A stretch of DNA of 56,704 bases from Cyanophora paradoxa (Eukaryota; Glaucocystophyceae; Cyanophorales; Cyanophoraceae), in contig QPMI01000464.1 in NCBI GenBank assembly GCA_004431415.1, forward strand, positions 1 to 56,704, read 5' to 3'. Both the position numbers and the translations under genes were made by a program. Within the stretch, counting starts at the first letter, position 1; each line of letters opens with the position of its first letter. Of the stretch, positions 21,600-32,700 are shown piece by piece. The notes under the pieces were generated by a model. The model saw only the letters and a list, made by a program, of their open reading frames with translations, made no database searches and was not told where the DNA came from.

Positions 21600-23702
21600 T
21601 TTAGCCTTCTTCGAATTCCGCGTGTTCGCACTTGGGCCCCGTCCTTCTTTGCAGCAGAAGAGCTCTCCTCGATCACACTACCCGCCGATTCGTACGCCTC
21701 CTCGTCCTCGTACGCGTCCTCCCCATCCGTCTCGCCCTCTACTCAAGGCGCCATGCGTCAGCGATTACTCACATCGCATCGCTCGACATACCACTACTGG
21801 TTTCAGCGTTGTACTTGGGGCAGGTCTTCATGTGATTGGACAGGGTCTTCTTGCTGGCATACGTGCGATTGCAATTAGCAGCGGGGCAAGGGAGACGGTC
21901 GTCGTCGGCCTTCTTGCTCGTAGCTTCGGAAGCTGCTGGATAAATTCAATGAGTACCGTTCGCACACCAGCCGGCGCACATGAGAGGCATGTTTGGCACC
22001 TGACTTCCGTTTGCATGCATCAATGTGCGTCCCCTTTCCTTTGAACGTTATGCCACAGTTATCACAAATAAACGGCGCCTGCTTCTTTCGCGCTTTCCCA
22101 GACGATCCTGCATCTCAGTCAGATCGGCTGCAGTTATGCATGATGTATGGGGAATGCAGTCAGCGATCGTGACCGTACCCCGTGACGCCTCGGTGCCCTT
22201 TCCTGCATCAGTCGACTCCGCCCCCTTCGAACCCTCGCGCTGGTTGCCTGCAATTGAGTCTAAGGGGTCGCTCCCTCGAGGGTGTTCGGGGACCTCTTAA
22301 ATTCAACGCATCCTGCCGCTCACCAGGCCCTCCAGGTTGACTGTCTATACCTCGAGACTTGCCTGCGAGCATGTGAACTGTGACCATCTCGAGTGGATAT
22401 TACGGTGCACCGGTTGCGTACCTTTCGATGTGGCGACGGGTGGTACGCCCGCCACCTCGCCTGCTTCCTTGCCCTTGCCAGTACCGCGCGATGACGCCAT
22501 GCCTGCGGGCTCGAAGGACAATTAACTGCCGTATCCTTGCGACAGACGCTGCTCCCTTCGTTCGTGCACCTGATGAACGAACCGTAGTCTGGGGGGGGCT
22601 TGATGCCCGCTCTTGTTTCACTTCGTCCGGGCGCCGCCACAGATTGGGCGGCGCAGGGACATTCGATCTCGTGGTTCTCGCCTGGGGGGGGCTTGATGCC
22701 CGTTCTTGTTTCACTTCGTCCGGGCGCCGCCGCATATTGGGCGGCGCAGGGACATTAGATCTTGTGGTTCGCATTGCATCGGCGGGCTCGACTTTCGGCT
22801 GTACAGCGCGACCATCTTTGTACGCATCAGAACTACATATATCGCGCCAATTTCAAAGTTCCAATGACCGCACCTGTGCTGTGACGCCGCGGGCTCTTCT
22901 CTGATAGGCGCATCCCATCTGCGGCTCCAGCATTGCTGCCGCCTATTACGCCTGGCACCCCGCCCGAGCCTGCCGCAGAGCCGAACCGAGGTTGTCAGTC
23001 GCATCGTTCTAGCGGGGCTGCGCGCATGCACCTGCTATGTCGCCTTGGTCGCTCGAACCTGGTCCTGGGCCAATCGTGACGTCACACCGCGAGCCATCGG
23101 AGGTCAGTTCCTTCACTCCGGCTGATCCACTATCGCTGCCGCCGGGTGTACATGCGCCCCCGTCCAAGCCTGCCGCCAACCCGAAGTTGTCAGTCGCTTC
23201 GTTCGAGAGGGGGTCCGGGCAGGCACCTGCGATGTCGCCTTCAGCCGGCGCGCTCGCAGTCTGACTGTCGCCTTCCGCGGGGTTATTTGCCGTCGCCGCC
23301 GCGCGCGCCGTCCCGCCCGTGTCCTTTGCACCTTCTGCCGAGTCCAGATCGATCACTGCTCGATTACAGTCAGCGTCAGGGCGCGGCGCTCGCTTAGTCT
23401 ACGGTATCACCTGGAGCTCCGTCGCCTTCGGCATCGCCTGAAAGCGCCGGCGCCTCGCTCGTCGTCTTTCTCGACTCCATTGTCTCGTCGGCCGAGTCCA
23501 GATCAATCACTGCTCCAGTCCGGTCAACGCCAGCACGCTGCGCTTCCGTGGCACTCTCACCTGATTGAGCCGCTAGCGCTCCTGCCGTACTGTTCCCTTC
23601 CATGTCCCTTTCGGCCGCGCCACCGCCCTCGTCGTCTTGTGCGAGCCTCTCGGTACGATCGTCGCCGGCGTGCGGCGAACCACACTCTCGCTCCATGTGC
23701 AC
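21600..23702 (-). CDS. Disordered protein with SUMO-interacting-type motifs, tandem repeats and zinc fingers
   Basis: The start is the ATG at 23702 (MHMERECGSPHAGDD). The first exon contains AVIDLDSADE. After a 54-nt intron the next exon begins VIDLDSAEG. A hydrophobic VIDL core followed by acids is the SUMO-interacting pattern. Then come two copies of a GDIAGAC...NEATDNFG block (the second with an in-frame stop unless spliced out), and two 31-residue tandem repeats (22591-22776). Downstream are two zinc-finger-like segments, FICDNCGITFKGKGTHID (about 22070) and CPAANCNRTY followed by LSNHMKTC (about 21890-21820), each C-x2-4-C...H-type. The joins are partly guessed and could hide two genes. 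A nuclear, SUMO-linked role is inferred only. Confidence 0.45.
22591..22776. repeat. Tandem duplication, 93-bp period, two copies
   Basis: The copies begin with a run of eight G at 22591 and 22684 and differ at only a few bases. The period is a multiple of three, and on the minus strand it encodes a 31-residue unit (SNVPAPPN, RRPDEVKQERASSPPQ) with the frame kept, consistent with coding repeats. Confidence 0.8.
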
Positions 23703-23937
23703 CTAGTGCTGCGGCTGTCAGCTGGTTCCCTGTGGTGATGCTGTGCACGTGCACCCGACGCTCTGGTCTTCAGCTTCCTTACCTGCTCGCACCTGGCGTC
23801 TTACGCGCTTATTCCAACGTGTACCCCTTCGACCAGCCGTCCTGGACGGCTGCTCCCTTAGCTTCATTATAAGCTCATACTCGGAAGCCCGACGTCGACG
23901 GGCGGCGGCTGGGCTCCTGGTGCGACACGGGGATTGA

Positions 23938-24900
23938 TCAGGCGGCTGAGGTCCGGATCGCTGGGCGCAGTTACCGTAGTACGTATACGGGCGGAGACCC
24001 GCCAGACGCGTACGTATACGTACACCGGATCCTGAGTACTAGTGGATCGCCGCGCCGGCGCTGCGGCCGGCGCCGGGCCGCACCTCCGACCCGGGCCGGG
24101 CCGGCGGCGGGCCGCGCCCGGCCTGCGGCAATAAGCAAGGCATGAGGAGGACCTGCAAACCCTCCGAATTACCTGCAGCTGATCGATGTAACATAGCTAG
24201 CTACCAATATTAATAGTGCTCTAGATCTCGCCGGGCCTATAGCTAGGCATCCGGATCCGGATCCGGGCCGCGGCCGGTACTTTTTTTTTGCAAAAGTGGA
24301 CGTCGCATTGATACACCACGGCACATGTATCAATGTTCTACGTGACGTGCCCTTCCGACCGGTCAACTATCTAGCCGAAGGTGCTAGCTAGGTGCCGGCC
24401 ATGGGTCGCGGGCCGCGGCCGGTACGAGGTCCCCCGGCAGCGGGCGCGCGAGGGTAGGAGGTGGAGCTCGAGCGGGCGCTAAATCTAGTACTAGTACTGA
24501 TACTTGTTGCGCGTTCATGCAAACAATCCGAATTACCTGCAGCTGATCGATGCAGCACAGCTATATAGCTAGCTACCAATATTAATAGCGCTCTTCACGA
24601 CTCTCCTCCTCTCGCGATTGCAGACCCCCGCCGCCGGGAGGTCGATGTCGTACCCCATCATTCCTTCTACCCTTCCGATTTTCATCCCTCAGCACTCTCG
24701 CTCCTCCCTATTTACCCGGTTTAATTCTGATGATATATACGAAATATTTCAAAATTACGGGCGCCGGCTACTATAGGTATTAAATATTTGAATTCTGCGT
24801 GAAAATTATATATGTTGTCCGGATATCGATCTATCCTTCTGGCATTTTAAACATTTCCGTGCCGGCGGAGACCTGATACAGACCAGAGGCTGCACTGCCC
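23938..24900. other. Palindrome-rich non-coding region with an internal duplication
   Basis: Unusually dense in short palindromes (GATC, CTAG, AGCT, CCGG, CTGCAG, GGATCC, TATACGTATA). The segment TCCGAATTACCTGCAGCTGA, continuing to AATATTAATAGYGCTCT, occurs at about 24164-24223 and again at about 24527-24594 with small changes. GC-only palindromic blocks (about 24045-24120) alternate with AT-rich ones. It resembles the intergenic block at 40110-40240. No coding exon was seen. Confidence 0.55.
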
Positions 24901-24920
24901 CGGGGCAGGAATGTTTATCG

Positions 24921-25112
24921 GGTATACTATCCGGCGATACTATCGCCCCGAGGTCATACTATCCGGCGATACTATCGCCCCAAGGTCATACTATCCGGCG
25001 ATACTATCGCCCCGAGGGCATACTATCCGGCGATACTATCGCCCCGAGGTCATACTATCCGGCGATACTATCGCCCCGAGGTCATACTATCCGGCGATAC
25101 TATCGCCCCGGG
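24921..25112. repeat. 32-bp tandem array, six copies
   Basis: Head-to-tail units of 32 bp (24921-25112) with one or two base differences. Each unit contains the 15-nt palindrome GGCGATACTATCGCC. There are no unique spacers. The array is followed by about 400 bp (25113-25518) of AT-rich sequence in which I see no gene. Confidence 0.9.
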
Positions 25113-25518
25113 TAATTCTATCCGGCCATCCTATCCTGATTGGTCGACGAATTTGTGTGGGGCGCCGGCATTCCATCCATATATGTTTCCGGAGTCGCCG
25201 TGATGTCATGACCCCCAGTGTGTCGGTGACGTCGGTGTATATATGTATATGTCGGAATATGCGAAAAAAAGAAAAACCAACCACAAGCACGGAGGTTCAG
25301 ACATATATACGAAATATATACATGACTGAATTGTTTATTTTTCATAGAACTCGCATGTTGTTTGCACGTATCTTGCATAGTGGGCGGGGCTTTTCTCTCC
25401 AATGGGTGTATCGGTGTCCACCACCTTATTTTTCGAATATGTACATATGTACTTTTCTCGATGGCATCGCCGATCACGATGCACAAAAAATAGGGAACAT
25501 CAGCCTCGAAATTTTGAA

Positions 25519-26136
25519 TTAGTTCTTGGGCTGCTTCTTGCGAGTCTCATTGAAACACTTGCGACATTTTGAATATAGACCATCTTTGGCAGTACTTCTT
25601 TTATTATAATCACTTGCAGGCTTTTCGATCTTGCAAGCAGAACAGGTCTTAGATTCGACGTTAATCTTTGGGCACATCTTCATTGATTCGGCATGCATTT
25701 TCGCATAATCATTCTTGCACTCTTTGCATGCTGAGTTGAACCCATCCGCGGTATGAGCATTGGTGTGGAATTCTGAGATTGGCTTAGTTTCTTCACAATT
25801 GGTGCACGTCTTAGATTCGATTTCAGGCTTTGGCTTTGAGGTGCGTTTAGAAACGTGTTCGGCTTGAACGACTTTGTAGCATGGGGCACAATATGCTTGC
25901 AGAGTAATGTTCCCCGATTTCAGCTTCCTCTCTCCAAACTCACAAGCCGGCTTCGTTTCCTTGCAGCGGTTGCATTGCTTTGTCTCAGGTTCGGGAAGTT
26001 GCCCCACAATGGGATAGGGAATCAGTGGTGGCATTTCAGCCAACGGGATGCATTGAACAGTGAAAGGCATTTTCGTAGGATGACAGTGTTTATAAAAAGT
26101 TGACATCAAATTTTGCGAGGGGTCGATTGCGTCCAC
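25519..26136 (-). CDS. Intronless triple zinc-ribbon protein of viral or phage type
   Basis: A single 205-codon frame. It starts at the Met at 26136, with further possible starts at 26103 and 26070. Three tandem units share the pattern K-x-C-x2-C-x3-KP...F...C-x2-C: CNRCKETKPACEF with CAPC, CTNCEETKPISEF with CKEC, and CSACKIEKPASDY with CRKC. Such paired-CxxC ribbons are common in uncharacterised proteins of phages and algal DNA viruses and resemble the zinc-binding part of phage T4 endonuclease VII-like proteins. No nuclease residues are visible here. Unlike its neighbours it is intronless and AT-rich, which suggests transfer from a virus. Nucleic-acid binding is inferred. Confidence 0.7.
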   Translation of the reverse strand: MDAIDPSQNLMSTFYKHCHPTKMPFTVQCIPLAEMPPLIPYPIVGQLPEPETKQCNRCKETKPACEFGERKLKSGNITLQAYCAPCYKVVQAEHVSKRTSKPKPEIESKTCTNCEETKPISEFHTNAHTADGFNSACKECKNDYAKMHAESMKMCPKINVESKTCSACKIEKPASDYNKRSTAKDGLYSKCRKCFNETRKKQPKN

Positions 26137-26754
26137 TACCTTATTTTTCTATCGATCCCCGATGGCATCGTGAAGCTCCCGATGCTATCGAGAGGTTCCC
26201 GATGCTATTGAGCAAGTTCCCGATGCAAAAAATAGGACTAAATGAGGGTACATTGCGGGAAAACGAGCTAGCTATACTACTATGAAAGGAATGCATAGAG
26301 TTATGATAAGTTATGCATAGTTTGGGGGAAACTTTGGGGGAAAGTTAAAGATTTATGCAAGGGGATACTGAGGATTGGGATAAAGTTAGTGCAAAGATAT
26401 GCATAAAGTTATAAAAACTATGAAAGATTTATGCATATTGGCACTGAGGAGACTGAGAATTCAAGATTGAGGGAAGTGGCGAGACTGAATAAGATAGGAT
26501 AATGTCGGATTTAATTGGTGTCCAGCACCCTTACCCGACCCCCGGCCCCTGGCCGAGCCACCCGGCCCATGGCCAGCCCATGGCCACCGACCTATATTCT
26601 GCGTGTAGGATTCTGCTGCATATTTAAAGTACATACAATCTGCTGCCAATTACAAAGAAGAATATATAGTTGTCGGGTCGTTGGCAACGTGGGCGAGACG
26701 CCACGTGGAGCAAGTGGGGCCAAAGTTCCGCGAGTGCCCCGTGTACATGTGTGA
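26137..26754. repeat. AT-rich intergenic region with short direct repeats
   Basis: Contains three to four copies of a roughly 20-bp unit around TTCCCGATGCTATYGAG (26155-26226) and several ATGCATA/GATTTATGCA repeats between 26290 and 26435. No gene was seen. Confidence 0.5.
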
Positions 26755-29700
26755 TCAGTAGATAGTTGCCCGTTTTTTCCCTCGCTGCTCCTTCATGTCG
26801 CAAGCGCTGCACATGCATGCGATTGAACGAAAAGAATTCTTGGTCAAGGGAGCCGACTGCTGAACAGTGAGAAATGGCATCACTATGAAACTAGCAAATC
26901 ATACCTTGTAGTTCCATGTGAGGGGTTCACCGGGTTCAATGACTCTTCTTGCATAGAAGCCATAATGTAACTTCCCGTTGACCATGCACTTTCGCAGCTC
27001 AACATTTGGGCTGCAACTGTGATTCATGAGTACTGGCCATCCACCTGTCGACATATCCAGCAGCATCCTGCCACTCATATCAACAAATCTTTCAATAGAG
27101 AATATAAGCAGAAGATTGGATTACGGTGTCCCTTCAAGCTGAATGTGCACGGTGATCTTGCTTTTCCGCGATTTCTCTATTGCAGTGCCTTCCTTGACAA
27201 AGCTGCCAACGAGCTCGGCCAGGAAGGTGTCTTTACGAATACGCTTGGCCCACTTGGGAAGCCGGACACCTGATCCACATTTGTCCTGGAACACTTCAAC
27301 AGATATACTGTGCGAGAAGCCAATCTCTCTGAAATGACGATTTCCACAGTCGAGGTCTCCGAAGGAGCATGTTCTCGCAGTGCATTGTTCTCCTAGGGAA
27401 GCGTTCGAACACATTGGCCCAGATCCCACGCTGCTGCACATTTCGTCGCCCCCCGTGTTCTTGCAATCACACAACTCTCCCGACCTGTCAACACGCTCTG
27501 GGAAACCAGAAGACTGTCATCTGTCGATTGGGATCGATTGACAGCAGCCTCTGCACCTTTGCAAGAGAGTGGAGTAGAAGTAGGGCCATATTGTTCACGG
27601 ATTTCCCACATGCGATCGCGGGATTTGCTTGACCCATCATGGGTCATGCAAGCCGTGAGAGGAGGGCTCAATTGAAGGAAAGGTGGCAACGGCATTGACG
27701 GATTTGCTTCAATTTCAGCATTATATTTGCGTTGCCTCTCAATGAATCTGCGGAGAATAGGTCGATCAACATGTACATGTGCAGTTCACAATCATTGCCG
27801 ACTCAAGCTTTTTCGCCTACCTCTGCTCAAGAGCCTGAATCAATGACTCCGTGTCGCCGTGTCCTGCTTGCCGTACCCTCTCAGAGCAAAGTTCTTCCAG
27901 CCTATTCTTGAAATCATGGAGCGTGAAGGGGTACTTGAAGGAAGCATGCTTGGTGAATTCCTCTAATGCACGGCTACGCTTTGATAGACGCGGGGGCCTT
28001 TTCGTGGAGCAATGGTTCTCGACCATTATGCCCACACAGGTGGACACCATGTGAAGGAAATTCGCGCAATGTACCCCACACTGCACGACATCACATCATT
28101 GGCAAAGCAAAACCATATGTGGGATGAGAGAACAACACAAACCGTCAGTCCCCCTGTCTGACGTCCTGTGTCGAGGATGATCGAGTGCACACGGGCTTTG
28201 GTCATGGTATGAGCACACCAGAAATCTTTCAAATTATCCGGCAAGGAAGAGCCGATAAGAGCCCAATCGTGCTTCTCGCCTTCAGTAAACCTTCTTCCCA
28301 GCATCGAATCGTGGATCAATAATCCAAGCCCGTCCGAAAACTTCATAAGCACAACTCCGCGCCTGCAATACGCAAATACTCTCAAGCTATATTTCGAAAA
28401 ACCACAGATACAATTCAGTTACCAATGATAACCAGTCTCCCATGGAAACGCAATTCCAGCCAGTGGTTTGCGGTGCATATAATACTTGGCCAACTCTTTA
28501 TGGAGGTGTCCTCTCAGTCGATCCATGTCGTCAATGTTGCCAACCTCGATGCAATACATTCCTCTCTTTGAGAAGGCATTGTGTACATCTTGAAAATAGA
28601 GATCTAAAAAGGAGCATGATCAGATAACTGAAGGCAGAGATGCGCTATCGCAAACGCACAATTTTGGATATCATGGTCGTTCAAAGGATCACCTTTCGTG
28701 TGGAGCTGCACGTACTGAAACTTGTGCTCTTTGAGCTGCTCTGGAGGTGCTGTGGGTGGAGGCATGGGCGCCGGCTGTGCAGTTGGTGGATCAATCGACG
28801 GGCCCAATCGGTAGATATAGAATTGCTTCTGCCCGTACGTCCCAATCAACGCCGGGTCAGCGAATCTATTCGTGGAGCCATCTGTTCCCGGAAGATCACT
28901 TTTTGCTGGAGCTGGTGTGCAGCCAACTGGGATCAGTCGAGACAGCCCAGTCTTCTTACAATCCCGACGTGTAATCTCTTTCTGTGTAATTACCTGTAAT
29001 TTGAAATTCACGTGAATTCACAAAATGGGCTTCATAGCCAGGGCACGAAGCGCACCAGCAATCCGGGAGCACAGGAGAGCAAACGTGAGAGGATTTCTTG
29101 CCTTACACCAGGGGGCATAACATAGTCATTGAGAATCACATGGGTGAAATGGTGCCTGTATGCAGGTCAGAACAAGCAGCCATCAAGCAGCTGTGTGCTC
29201 ACCTTGCAAAGTCTACTTCCCTCGCATCTCCCCAGACCATACTTGTGCGGGCCATGTATTTTTCGAGCATGATGAGGACATCTTTGTGCTCGACAGGATC
29301 AAAAACATCCATGCACTGCACAAGAAATTGATCTTGAAGAAGGTTGTATTCGTTCTCTCCTTTGGAGACCTCAAATCCGACCAGCTTTCCCACTTGGAAT
29401 GGCAGGCGCCGCACATACAGAGCAGCTATCAAAGCGAGCTGCGCAAAAATTGTCCAGAAGACACATGTCAAGATTAAGAAACGGCATCTCGCAGAATGAG
29501 AAAGAGACACCTTCCTGAGCAAGCCACCTGCTCCAGCTCCGATGTCGGCCAGAACGATATCTTGTCTAGAGTCTTGAGGAGGCTCGAGGAAGTAACTGTC
29601 TGTGGGAAGAAGGCCATTTCTGGAGAGAAGAACATCTAAGAGAAGAAGACCATCCAAAAGTCCCAGCTCCCCGTACTTCAGTGCTACACAAAGCTCCTGA

Positions 29701-32700
29701 GCTGAATCTGCCTCTCGCCTAGTCGGCATTTCCTTCGGGACTGTAGAAAAGCGCCTTTTGCATTCAAGATATGTAGATTCAGAGTAGCGGCCTTGTGTGA
29801 ACACTTTGCAGAGCGGTTCCCATCGCGAGCAAAACGACTGGATTTTCTTCCACTGGTGAAAGATAAGTTGCAGAGGACATTGATTAACACACTGTTGAGG
29901 GTTAATCAGAAGTGAGTACTGAGGACGGATACAAAGAACACACCTCTTCCACATCCGGAAATGGTTCTCCCGTTGCACAGAGTTCTGATTGATGGTTGTT
30001 GTCATATGTTTCCACTTTGTTTCCGTCGACGGCTAATGCTTCTGCATCCATCTCCGAGATCCAATCGAATGCTGGCATCATGCGCGTTGAACCAGCTTCA
30101 TCCCCGAATTCCGTGGCTGGCCGCGGTGAAAACAACACCAGAGCTGATTGTTGCTGATCGTAGGTTTCCAAAGAGCTTACAAGAGGCTCAGACCCGACAT
30201 TCTCCTCAGTTTCATCGACCTCTGCGTCAGATTATGAGCTATCACATCATCATCATTGGGCCATGCTGCCCGAGGATTTCATTAGGCCCTCACCAGCCAG
30301 CCCATTGTTGGCAGGTCTTGAGTGGGAGCCGGGCGAATCTTGCAACGAATTCGAGTGCTCCAGCTCGAGCGCCTGGGATGGGCTGGGGCTCCTCCTGCAT
30401 GCTGCTTCTACCAACGTTTCTGGAGGAGCCTGATCATTGCTTAAGCCGCCTGCAGTCGATGAAGCCTCCAGCGAACTGTGCAAATCCAGAGCACTGTCCC
30501 CAGATACAGCTCCCTCCAAACGAGCCTCATCATGACGATCTCCAAGAACATCTACACCACAAGTTTAGCGGGTTCAGTTTCCAAAGAGCTTACAAGAGGC
30601 TCACGAGGCGATTGACAGGCCTTGGCTTCAGACCCGACATTCTCCTCAGTTTCATCGAGCTCTGCGTCAGGTCATGAGCTATCACATCATCATCATTGGG
30701 CCATGCTGCCCGAGGATTTCATCAGGCCCTCACCAGCCAGCCCATTGTTGGCAGGTCTTGAGTGGGAGCCGGGCGAATCTTGCAACGAATTCGAGTGCTC
30801 CAGCTCGAGCGCCTGGGATGGGCTGGGGCTCCTCCTGCATGCTGCTTCTACCAACGTTTCTGGAGGAGCCTGATCATTGGTTAAGCCGCCTGCAGTCGAT
30901 GAAGCCTCCAGCGAACTGTGCAAATCCAGAGCACTGTCCCCAGATACAGCTCCCTCCAAACGAGCCTCATCATGACGATCTCCAAGAACATCTACACCAC
31001 AAGTTTAGCGGGTTCAGTTTCCAAAGAGCTTACAAGAGGTTCACCAGGCGATTGACAGGCCTTGGCTTCAGACCCGACATTCTCCTCAGTTTCATCGAGC
31101 TCTGCGTCAGGTCATGAGCTATCACATCATCATCATTGGGCCATGCTGCCCGAGGATTTCATCAGGCCCTCACCAGCCAGCCCATTGTTGGCAGGTCTTG
31201 AGTGGGAGCTGGGCGAATCTTGCAACGAATTCGAGTGCTCCAGCTCGAGCGCCTGGGATGGGCTGGGGCTCCTCCTGCATGCTGCTTCTACCAACGTTTC
31301 TGGAGGAGCCTGATCATTGGTTAAGCCGCCTGCAGTCGATGAAGCCTCCAGCGAACTGTGCAAATCCAGAGCACTGTCCCCAGATACAGCTCCCTCCAAA
31401 CGAGCCTCATCATGACGATCTCCAAGAACATCTACACCACAAGTTTAGCGGGTTCAGTTTCCAAAGAGCTTACAAGAGGTTCACCAGGCGATTGACAGGC
31501 CTTGGCTTCAGACCCGACATTCTCCTCAGTTTCATCGAGCTCTGCGTCAGGTCATGAGCTATCACATCATCATCATTGGGCCATGCTGCCCGAGGATTTC
31601 ATCAGGCCCTCACCAGCCAGCCCATTGTTGGCAGGTCTTGAGTGGGAGCTGGGCGAATCTTGCAACGAATTCGAGTGCTCCAGCTCGAGCGCCTGGGATG
31701 GGCTGGGGCTCCTCCTGCATGCTGCTTCTACCAACGTTTCTGGAGGAGCCTGATCATTGGTTAAGCCGCCTGCAGTCGATGAAGCCTCCAGCGAACTGTG
31801 CAAATCCAGAGCACTGTCCCCAGATACAGCTCCCTCCAAACGAGCCTCATCATGACGATCTCCAAGAACATCTACACCACAAGTTTAGCGGGTTCAGTTT
31901 CCAAAGAGCTTACAAGAGGTTCACCAGGCGATTGACAGGCCTTGGCTGCAGGCAACTGCCTAGGCAGATCTGAATTGTCAACGTTGTCAACGTTGGCACT
32001 CTCTGCAGGCACATTGTAGCATGAGATGAGGCAGACAGGTACAACTGCAGAGCCTGTCAGAGCCAAATCTGTGCTGCGGTCACTGTGCTGGTCTTCCAGC
32101 GGTTCGTGCTGGTCTTCCAGCGGTTCAAGTACGACATCTGAACAAATGGTTCTTTAAGAGCGTGCGGGAACAGAAGGAATCACATATGGTCCTCACTAGG
32201 GTTTCTTGTCGACACGATGTGAAAGCATTGCTGTAGTGGTACAGATCTCGCTTCGTCGGGAGGACAGTCGAGAAGGAAGGTGTACCACGCCCTCATGAAC
32301 TCATTCTGTTCTGAAAGAGGGCCTGTGTTTGGTCTGGCAAGAGGAGGCGGAGCACACTCTGAGCCAAAAACCAAATTAGAAACTGTATTCATGAAGCTTG
32401 CAAGTGCGGAAACGCACGCTTGCGCCTCTTGCACGGAGGCAGTGCTGAACGTTTTTTCGCCTTGGTGTTTCTCTGTCCAGGAGCAGCCTCAGTGTCAGTC
32501 TCTGCATGCCCAGCCATGTCCTGCACATCCTCACAGAGATCCACATCTGAGCAATGCTCTCAGTGCATGCACATGCAGACATGCAGGCCAAAAGAACATG
32601 CAGTCCTCACCAGGTCTTTTACTTTTTACCTCATCCCAGCAGTCATACAAGGACAATTGCCGTGCCTTGCGATACGTGCAGTCAAGAAGAAACGTGTACC

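Noticed and set aside
23990-24480. Cloning-vector polylinker contamination
   Set aside because: Many restriction-like palindromes occur, but no vector backbone, and a similar block exists at 40.1 kb; the pattern looks native.
24921-25112. CRISPR-like array
   Set aside because: The 32-bp units are contiguous with no unique spacers, and the context is eukaryotic.
30674-31973. Repeated plus-strand frames of 139-147 codons
   Set aside because: They run antisense to the spliced minus-strand exons of the SET gene and recur only because the DNA repeats.
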